From positions 69,285,895 to 69,349,894 of the forward strand of contig NC_079317.1 in NCBI RefSeq assembly GCF_029931775.1: a stretch of 64,000 bases of DNA. Direction: 5' to 3'. Origin of the DNA: Euleptes europaea. Its lineage: Eukaryota; Chordata; Lepidosauria; Squamata; Sphaerodactylidae. The position numbers were made by a program, and so were the translations under genes. Shown piece by piece: positions 57,201 through 64,000 of the stretch. How positions within the stretch are numbered: the stretch's first letter is position 1; the number at the start of each line of letters is the position of its first letter. The notes beneath the pieces are model-generated. The model did not search any database and was not told where the DNA came from. It saw only the letters and a program-made list of their open reading frames with translations.

Positions 57201-58012
57201 TAGTTAATATGGTACGAAGGAATTCCCTCCCCCATAAAATTTATTGTTATTTTAATGTTTTAATTGTGAGATTGACTGTTTTTATCTTTTATGGTTATGT
57301 ACTTGTTATTACCCGCCCTCAACCCGGCCTTGGTTGACGATTGAGGGCGGGCTAAAAATTTGAAAAATAAATAAATCCTGTAAAGGATAGCATCCAAAGG
57401 GGGCCTCCTCTGACCAAGGAGGTAGAACACCGGCAGCAAGCCTGGTGCTGTGTCTCTGCTGGGTTATTGAGCCACAAGCCTGCTGCCTGCGCTGTTCCTG
57501 CTGGGTGGATACAGATCTAGATGGGCTTGTGGGCAGGACCTGGGGGGATAGAGGGATATTCTGGTTGCGGAGCTCCCAGGTGCAAGTTCCAGAACAGTTG
57601 GGAACTTGCCCTGCAGGGCCTCCCGGAGTTCCCTGCTCTCCCCCGGGCCATGTTTCTGGCTCCCCAGGGTCCTCTTCTGAGGCTTCTGAGTGAGAGTTCA
57701 GAGCCAGCTCAGTGGGGGTCACGACACCCTAGTTGATCAGCTCTCTTTTTAACTAAGTAAAAACTGCTATGAATTTGCCTAATATTTTTTGTTTTTTGTT
57801 CTTTCTCTCTTTAAGGTGAACATATAAAGACCTATAGCTGCTGGAAATCTTCCCAGTGTGAATTCAAAGATATCGAAAATCACTTTAATACTGGTAGCTT
57901 TTCGTATAAGTGCTGTAATTCAAACTTGTGTAATAGCAGTCCATTAACAATAGCAGGGAGTATGATCACCCTCAGCATAGCATCTTTTCTGACCACATTG
58001 TTTATTATCTGA
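51241..58012 (+). CDS. CD59: CD59-like glycoprotein, copy 2
   Basis: Coding exons 51241-51292 (non-coding lead from 51215), 51800-51901 and 57816-58012; 116 residues, same phases as copy 1. The signal peptide [18 protein letters not shown] and the tail from [10 protein letters not shown] to TTLFII are identical to copy 1. Between them are 18 amino-acid differences, for example CYDCSSTSSPCETQ against [14 protein letters not shown], and CEFKDIENHF against [10 protein letters not shown]. It has the usual ten CD59 cysteines, with Phe where copy 1 has the extra Cys, as in human CD59; W next to Cys is kept. Introns: 11.6 kb from the putative exon 1, then 0.5 kb and 5.9 kb. All splice sites seen are canonical. 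No disabling change is visible, so it is probably functional. Poly(A) signal at 58185-58190. Confidence 0.92.
52756..53290 (+). repeat. ~530-bp repeat, unit 2 copy
   Basis: Orthologous by flanks to 31568-32098 in unit 1. It has one extra (GCT) step in the 'ctgctgctgctgctg' run near 53185. Confidence 0.85.
53713..54469. mobile_element. Non-autonomous DNA transposon with TA target duplication, unit 2 only (757 bp)
   Basis: Inverted ends ccgtattttttgctccataa and its near complement ttatggagcgaaaaatacgg, each bordered by TA (53711-53712, 54470-54471). Unit 1 has the intact target (gtcatataattaac, 32511-32524). The interior is strongly GC-rich with repeated 'gccagccagctgggggcg' and 'ccagggagtcccta' type blocks in both orientations. 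Long open frames in five phases reflect composition. TA target use suggests the Tc1/mariner group or a relative, but no transposase is present. Confidence 0.88.
56308..56605 (+). repeat. CR1 LINE 3' end, unit 2 copy
   Basis: Counterpart of 35172-35470, ending with the doubled 'ttatgttcttatgttc'. Confidence 0.85.
56610..57375 (+). repeat. L2-like LINE C-terminus and 3' tail, unit 2 copy
   Basis: Counterpart of 35480-36225; the tail 'ccgccctcaacccggccttg' ends in A-rich AAAT repeats. Confidence 0.7.
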
Positions 58013-58184
58013 ACAGAAAAGTGACACTTGTCTTGCTAATATAGAAAACAGCTTGAAACAATCTGAATTTGAGAGAGTAGTGGAAGAAAATTAGAGTGCT
58101 AAAATTGATGTGTTTGTTTTCCTTGCCATTATGTATTCAAATTTGCAAAGCCATTCGTTGCAAGACTTCGTAAACAGATGTGAT

Positions 58185-58190
58185 AATAAA
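58185..58190 (+). terminator. CD59: CD59 copy 2 poly(A) signal
   Basis: aataaa 173 bp after the stop, aligned with the one in copy 1. Confidence 0.75.
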
Positions 58191-59041
58191 AACATAACAT
58201 GCTTATTTGGAAAGCTCCTGAATTTGTAGGATTCTCAATTTCAGTCTCAAGCGTACCTATTTAAAATAGTTCTTTACCATCAAATGGCTGCTGTACAGTG
58301 CCCTCCCACATCCTGATTGGCAGCTACTGCCCTGGTGGAAAACCTTTCCTGATGCCTTGGGTTGGAAATGCTTGCTTCTCCACCTTGCAATGCTACCTAG
58401 AAGTCTTGTCTTGTTCTGGTAAGAGGTCTGAAGGGGGCTCCTTGGGCAGTTTTCCTAATCTCTGCTAAACCAGAAAAGGTATCCTGTGTTTCACTGGACG
58501 ACAAAGAGAGTTACACCAGTCCCATTGATAGTTATTTTTGTGTGTGATGTCTCCATATCTTTTTGGGACACACTGGTGGTTTCCATACAGCGACAGGCTG
58601 GTGTGGTTTCCCCACTGCTGCTGTGGCTGCTGATACAGATTGTCATCAGCGGGGCTTCATTACAGCCGGTTTCCCTGTCCTAGTCCTCCGCCAGTGGCCA
58701 TTCCCCAATCCCCTGGGCCACCAGGGCTCTTTCATTAAAAAAAAAAATACTGGCAAATAAATATCATTATATTAATGTAACATTATAAGAATATATGTAA
58801 CGGGTTCACTGAGTTTTCTTTTTTAAAAAACAGTAAGTCTCCAGCCCCTCTCATTGTGGAGTTATGCTTTCCCCCTTATATACTTCAAAAAATGAAAGCT
58901 GGGAATTCAGAGAAGCTCTTATATCATTATATGCAATTGTTGATTTTTTTAAAAAAGACAAAAAGCCTCCCAGGAGTGGGGAGAGGAAATGTCTGCTGCA
59001 AGAACTGAGGCAGGGGAAACGGCAGTTAGGTGGCCAGGAGA

Positions 59042-59098
59042 ATTCAATTTATTTATTTATTATTTCTGTTTGTTATCCCGCTCTTCCCGGCCAAAGCA
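59042..59098 (-). repeat. LINE 3'-tail fragment, unit 2 only
   Basis: A 'tttatttatttatt' run then 'gttatcccgctcttcccgg', the minus-strand end of a CR1/L2-type LINE. Unit 1 has unrelated sequence here (37948-37980). Confidence 0.55.
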
Positions 59099-59509
59099 CA
59101 CTGCAATCTTTCCCAAAACTTTGCAGCAAAACAAATTTGAGAAGCATTGAAAAAAAGCTGGGGTAAGCCTGGGAGGTGCACAAAAGCACCACAGTGCTGT
59201 GGGGAAGCAGGAAAAAAACTTTCAATGGCATGGAACCCAAGGGCAAATAACCTGTGTGGAAACGGCCATTATGCACTCAAGTAATTGCCTGGCACTTCAA
59301 AGCAGCTCAGATGCAGCCAAGGTTTCCCAATCACAGAGAGCTTTAAGTTATAATGTTTTTTCTTCTGTAAAGCCTGATTCAGGATTTATTAAATCTTTAT
59401 CCCTAAATACCATCTGTAAGAATATGAAAGCAGCACAAGCATTATCTGAGTTGCTGTTTGCATTGCATTTGGTCCCATTCAGGGTGGAAAAGCGTTATAG
59501 ATCATTATA

Positions 59510-62500
59510 GAATGAGCACTAGTCGCAAGAAGAACTAACTGCGAGAGCACCTTTTAACATCTACGGGTTGATGTTACATAAATGCTTTACAAATGTTTGG
59601 GCTACATGGCAACATGGACTTTTTTGTCAAGTTAAAATATTTTTATTGCTGTTAGTAATTTTGCCTGCATGGTTCGTTTTGCATTCTGGGTATTGTTGGA
59701 TAAATCATTCTTGGGTTTTGTACTTCAGCACTTGCTTGTCCTTGTTTTGGAACGGAATTTAACTTTGGGAGGGACACAGCATAGTCAGCACCACAATGTG
59801 CTTGTTCATGTGCTGGGAGGAACTCCTTAAAATGTTGGATTGTGCATTATTTTCTGCCGCATGTGTAAACTGCCCTTTAAATAAAATGTCTCTTGTGCTT
59901 GTATCTCCAACACTGGGTTGTATCTGCCTGCTCATCTAAGGGTGGCACTTTCCTCCAGTATGAGGAGCCGTCTTCTGATGCATGAGCATCTTCACCAAAG
60001 ACTCACTCTGGCAGCTTGCCACTAACAATGCTTCTAGCTCCGTACTGGAAGGTGCTGTCCACAAGCTTTTGTTATATGCACTTAGACCGTGAACACACAC
60101 TTTGGCTTCTTTATAAATTGTTCTTGTAAATTTTATATGCCACCCATTCTCCATTAACATTTTAAAATTTGTGTTTAAACTCCAGCCCTGTTCCACGTGG
60201 GGAAGTATGGAGCTGCTTACATGGGCCTCCTATTGGCTTCCTATGTAGGGGCTCACATCTGTTTAATAAAAATTGAATATCCCAGGTAAGCGTTTAACTG
60301 AATCCAAACCATCCTCCTTGTCCCTCTTTCCTTCCATCTTTCAGCACTAGAACTAATGTTCTTAATTAAAATAGCATCTCCTTAATGCTTAAATTCTCTA
60401 CCTTATCTGGATAGCAACTCCCTAACAGTGTGGGGTTCTCCTTTATCACACAAAAAGACCTGGCGGTGGCTGAACGTAACCGATGAAAAATGCCCCACAA
60501 AACAAAGTGTTGCAAAAATGCTCAAGTCTCTTTGAAAGATGGTGACATCTCAGGTTTCTCTGACAGCCCTGATATACAGTTTTCAAAGTGATTAGGTCTA
60601 AAGACTACTCTGAATTCACATACTTTGTCCCAAGAGCCCTAAACCCAGATCTATGATTGCATTTAGGGGGTTCTGCAGTGGGGTGAGAAGAACCAACTTT
60701 GTACACATGTTCAGGAACACCATAAAGAGCCTGTAGGACAAAGCCTAACGATAGAGCCTTTTATCATAAGGATCTGGATGCAATCCATGATCACTGGAAT
60801 TCATTTGCTGTTCTTATTCCAGTGCGGAAATGGTGTGGCTGTTTTTGTTGTTCACAGTTGAGAGAATGGCATTTTACTATTAGCTCTTGGTAGCCTGGTT
60901 AGTTCAGAGGCAGCAGAGAGCTGATAGTAGTTGCCTCTAGCAAGAGTTTACAAGAGGTACAAGCAGAAACAAGTTTGGGACTCTGATGATGCACGGAGAT
61001 CAGTGTTGACTGTGTGCCTGTTTCTGTACCCTTGCCCTGCACAGTACTCATAAATAAATATTTACAAATACTTACAAAGATGTCTCCAGTATTCTTTCCT
61101 TGGGAGGAAACGGATCTCCAACTTTGCACTGTTCAGAGATACCTATCTCAGTGAAAAAAAGCATGCATCAGATAAGTGTGCTTTGCTGCCTGGTTTTAAT
61201 GCGTATAGGTTCCCCAACATGCAAAGTCGCAGAATCTTGGGAGTTTCCCCCCTCTTGAAGTGGCTGTCTCATCATTGTTAAGTAAACATGAATTAGTTCA
61301 GATAAGAGGATTGCTACCTTTATTGCTTCAAGCTCATCTTAAAAGTCTGATTCACTATTTCTGAATATTTTAAAAGTGGTGAGACTACCCTGGCCAACAT
61401 TCCAGAACCGGAAAGAAGACGGTAGGAGCACTGATACACATCTCGCGTAGTCAGGGTGATTAAAAGGCAAAGAATGGATGCCGTGGCAGAACTGAACATG
61501 TGTAGTTGATATAGTGATACATTTGGATTTTCAGGCTGGGAGTAGATTGCACTAGTAATCTTTTAATTTTTGAAGATTGTGTGTCCCTTGTATTCTGTTA
61601 AATAACATTTTAATTGTTTCTCTTAAGGTAGTAAGGCTAAGAAGAGGTTGGGATTTTCCTTGAGCCATGCTGCTATTATGAGTTCCCATTTACGGCTGCT
61701 TTTATATTCCTTAATGTTAAATATTAATACTAGCTTTTTCCCTAAGCAGAAGTGAAAGTTGTATCCAATTTACAGAAGAACAGTGGAAAGTAATGTGAAA
61801 AGGAGCACAGTATAACCCACTGGAATGATCTGTGCTCGGAATCGGGCATTTGTACAGACACATTTATTTTGCTGCACATACAAGAGCCTGTTGTGTATGG
61901 GAGGGGATCTAATATGCTTCTCCAGATTTTGGGACTGCATGCAGGATTGCCATCTTTTATTGAGACACAGTTACTACGGTCATTTATGCATGGGTACTTT
62001 CACTCATGTTGACTGTCTTGGTTGTTCCTTTGAGTCAGGTTTGCACATTGAATAGGTGCCGTCCCAACGACTGGGGACCCTTCCTATGGAAAGAGCATCT
62101 GCGAATCCCAAAGAGTTACATCTAGGCTCCTCATGTTAACGTGGAAGTCTCTGTCCTGCTCTGTAATGAAATATGGGCAGTAAAACAGGAAGATCAGTAA
62201 AACAGTCAAGATCCTCAAATTAGTTTTCAAGGTCCTGAATTTTTTCTTCATTGTTTGCTGCTGTTGCCTCATTTAATCTACAGTTTACTTTGCTTTAACA
62301 ATGTGACTTTGGTCATGGGAACTGCATTTGTGCAGCATGCATCACCCTCTTCCCCTCAGATAACAATAAAGAAAATGTAACAATAAATATTTCAAGCAGT
62401 AGCAAATATAAGCACAATCAGTCAAAAGCCTTGGAGGGTGGATAATTCTGTTTTTGGTAAACTGAGTCTTCTTACACTGCTAAAAGAATTTTCTCCCACT

Positions 62501-64000
62501 TCTTACAAATTCATGGATAATTTTCAAGCCTTTATTTTCTCAAAATTAATCTAATTTGTAGTTGATATATGGAAATAGTTGATCTCTTTATGTTTTGTTT
62601 GTTTGTTTTGCTTAGCAGCAATGAGTCCTCTTCCTAGGACAGGAGGCAAGAGAGCATAGGTGGACTGGGAAGTCAAAATAGCCCTGAAAAGGGCCCTCCC
62701 CCATGCCTTTTATTGACAGAAACCAAAGATTGAAGGCTGGCAATATTGTGGTTGCTTTGTGACCCCCACAATGGCCAGTGAGATCTCAGAGGGCATCCAT
62801 TTCTTAAAAGATACAGCCTAGGTGCTGCTTCTGCTATTTGGGAAGAAGGTAACCCACCCAAAGTATTTTATTTTCAGAGTTAAGATTTTCTGTAAACCTG
62901 GGGCTTCTCTCATGCTTCTAGAAAGGTCTGTGTTCATGGCCCCAATCTCCATATTTATGTAGCTGCAGATGAGGCCACATTGAGAATTAGATACATTGAC
63001 TGCTGTGAGTTCTTCCTCAGGTCTTCTGTGAAATGCTCTGAACTGTTCCTTCTCCAGTGTTCCTATATTGTTTAGTTCTAGAAGGAGTAAATTCCTATCA
63101 AAAGCCAGAATCCAAAAAACATACCGTAATGGTTAATGGAAGCAGTTTAAGTGAACCTGAGTGGCTTTTAGGACTTTTTCTTGAACAGTAGCTGTGTGGT
63201 AAGCTAATTTTTGAAGCAGATAAAAGTTTCAAATTCCTTTTCAATATGGCATTAAATCCCCTTTTTAATACTGGAATAGCGCAAACCTCTTCCTTGAACT
63301 GAAACAGGTGTTTGGATTCCAGTCAATGTTAAGTTTCATAGGATTCAGTAACAGGAATATTATAGAGATCTGTCTGTCTGAATAGAGAATTTCATAGATT
63401 TGTTCCTGATGAGGCTATGCTTGAAACCCTTAGAGAATTTATTATTTGAACAACGCTTTCTGAAAGTGTGTGCAGAAGGGATAGCCCTTCTGGCTCTTTG
63501 ATCAGAGCTAGCACATTGTTATGACTTCTGGTACTGTATTAATCTCACAAGCCATCTCAGAGCCACTCTGCTTAATATTGAGCAGTAACCTTTTTTCTCG
63601 AATGCAGCAGAATGGACTTGTCCAACTTTGCAAGAGTACAACAGTGTAATCAATTTGTTGCAAACTTCTGTTGTTGTTTTTTTTGGGTGGTGGTGGTTTG
63701 CAGCCCATTTTCAAGTGTGCATAGGACAAAGATTTATGTAATGTGGTTATTGTGAGGACATGTAATTACAATTCCAAAAATACAGCTATTATGCAATCTG
63801 TTATTCTCATCTGAGAAAATGATCTTGGTTGTCTAGACATAATAAGAAAGCCATTGTGTTTGGATTACATAAGTGACCCACTGTTCTTAGTTAAAGCTAA
63901 TGCAATTATTTGAGACAAAAAAAAACATAAGTGATGTTTATTTTAAAGGGAGACTATTTTGAAGTCCCTGAAATACTTTTAAAGGGGTATTTCTTAGATA
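59510..64000. other. Unique sequence downstream of the duplication
   Basis: AT-rich, mostly unique-looking sequence. I see no exon with credible splice sites and homology on either strand. A fragment near 61980 ('ggtcatttatgcatgggta') resembles the MITE end at 20136. Longest frames are 60-103 codons and show no known domain. Confidence 0.5.

Larger units (their letters stand above)
38399..59509. repeat. CD59 tandem duplication, unit 2 (about 21.11 kb)
   Basis: Second head-to-tail copy. It begins at 38399 after one filler base (38398) and ends at 59509, where 'attata' continues into unique flank 'gaatgagcac'. It carries CD59 copy 2. Confidence 0.95.

Noticed and set aside
62084-62272. 62-codon minus-strand frame starting with a Lys-rich, then hydrophobic stretch
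   Set aside because: Looked like a small membrane protein, but no splice sites, promoter or known homologue could be supported.
1-64000. CRISPR arrays, bacterial operons or prophage
   Set aside because: No regularly spaced repeats or prokaryotic gene structure; the window is clearly vertebrate.

Overview
The window is vertebrate genomic DNA and reads as a squamate reptile, probably a lizard (a gecko is possible but unproven). The basis is split genes with canonical introns, tRNA-derived Sauria-type SINEs, SINEs with a 5S-like head, CR1/L2/L1 LINE debris, hAT and Tc1/mariner DNA transposons, and Penelope-like elements. Everything that can be called a host gene lies on the plus strand, in the order FBXO3 then CD59, CD59. 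FBXO3 and CD59 are also neighbours on human chromosome 11p13, transcribed in the same direction.

Layout. 1-12187: nine 3'-ward coding exons of FBXO3; its first exons lie left of the window. 12188-17332: FBXO3 3' UTR and an intergenic stretch filled with CR1, SINE and Penelope-like insertions. 17333-38397 and 38399-59509: a head-to-tail tandem duplication of about 21 kb. Each unit carries a complete CD59-like gene: a CCAAT/TATA promoter with a probable non-coding exon 1, a signal-peptide exon, two Ly6/uPAR exons, a GPI-anchor tail and a poly(A) signal. 59510-64000: unique sequence with no recognisable gene.

The two CD59 copies encode identical signal peptides and identical GPI tails. The mature three-finger domain differs at 18 positions, while introns differ by only about 4% by hand count. 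Copy 1 has an extra cysteine and a GC-type exon-1 splice donor; copy 2 has the standard cysteine set and a GT donor. The pair looks like two diverging complement regulators or Ly6-type surface proteins rather than a redundant duplicate.

The duplication works as a paired filled-site/empty-site record of mobile-element activity. Insertions shared by both units (an L1 fragment, a hAT, CR1 and L2 ends) predate it. Insertions with target-site duplications in only one unit postdate it: Penelope-like inverted repeats in both units at different sites, a 5S-type SINE in unit 1, and in unit 2 a hAT, a CR1, a TA-flanked GC-rich DNA transposon and a Ty3/gypsy chromovirus fossil nested inside the shared hAT. 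The Penelope-like repeats contain hammerhead-ribozyme-like cores.
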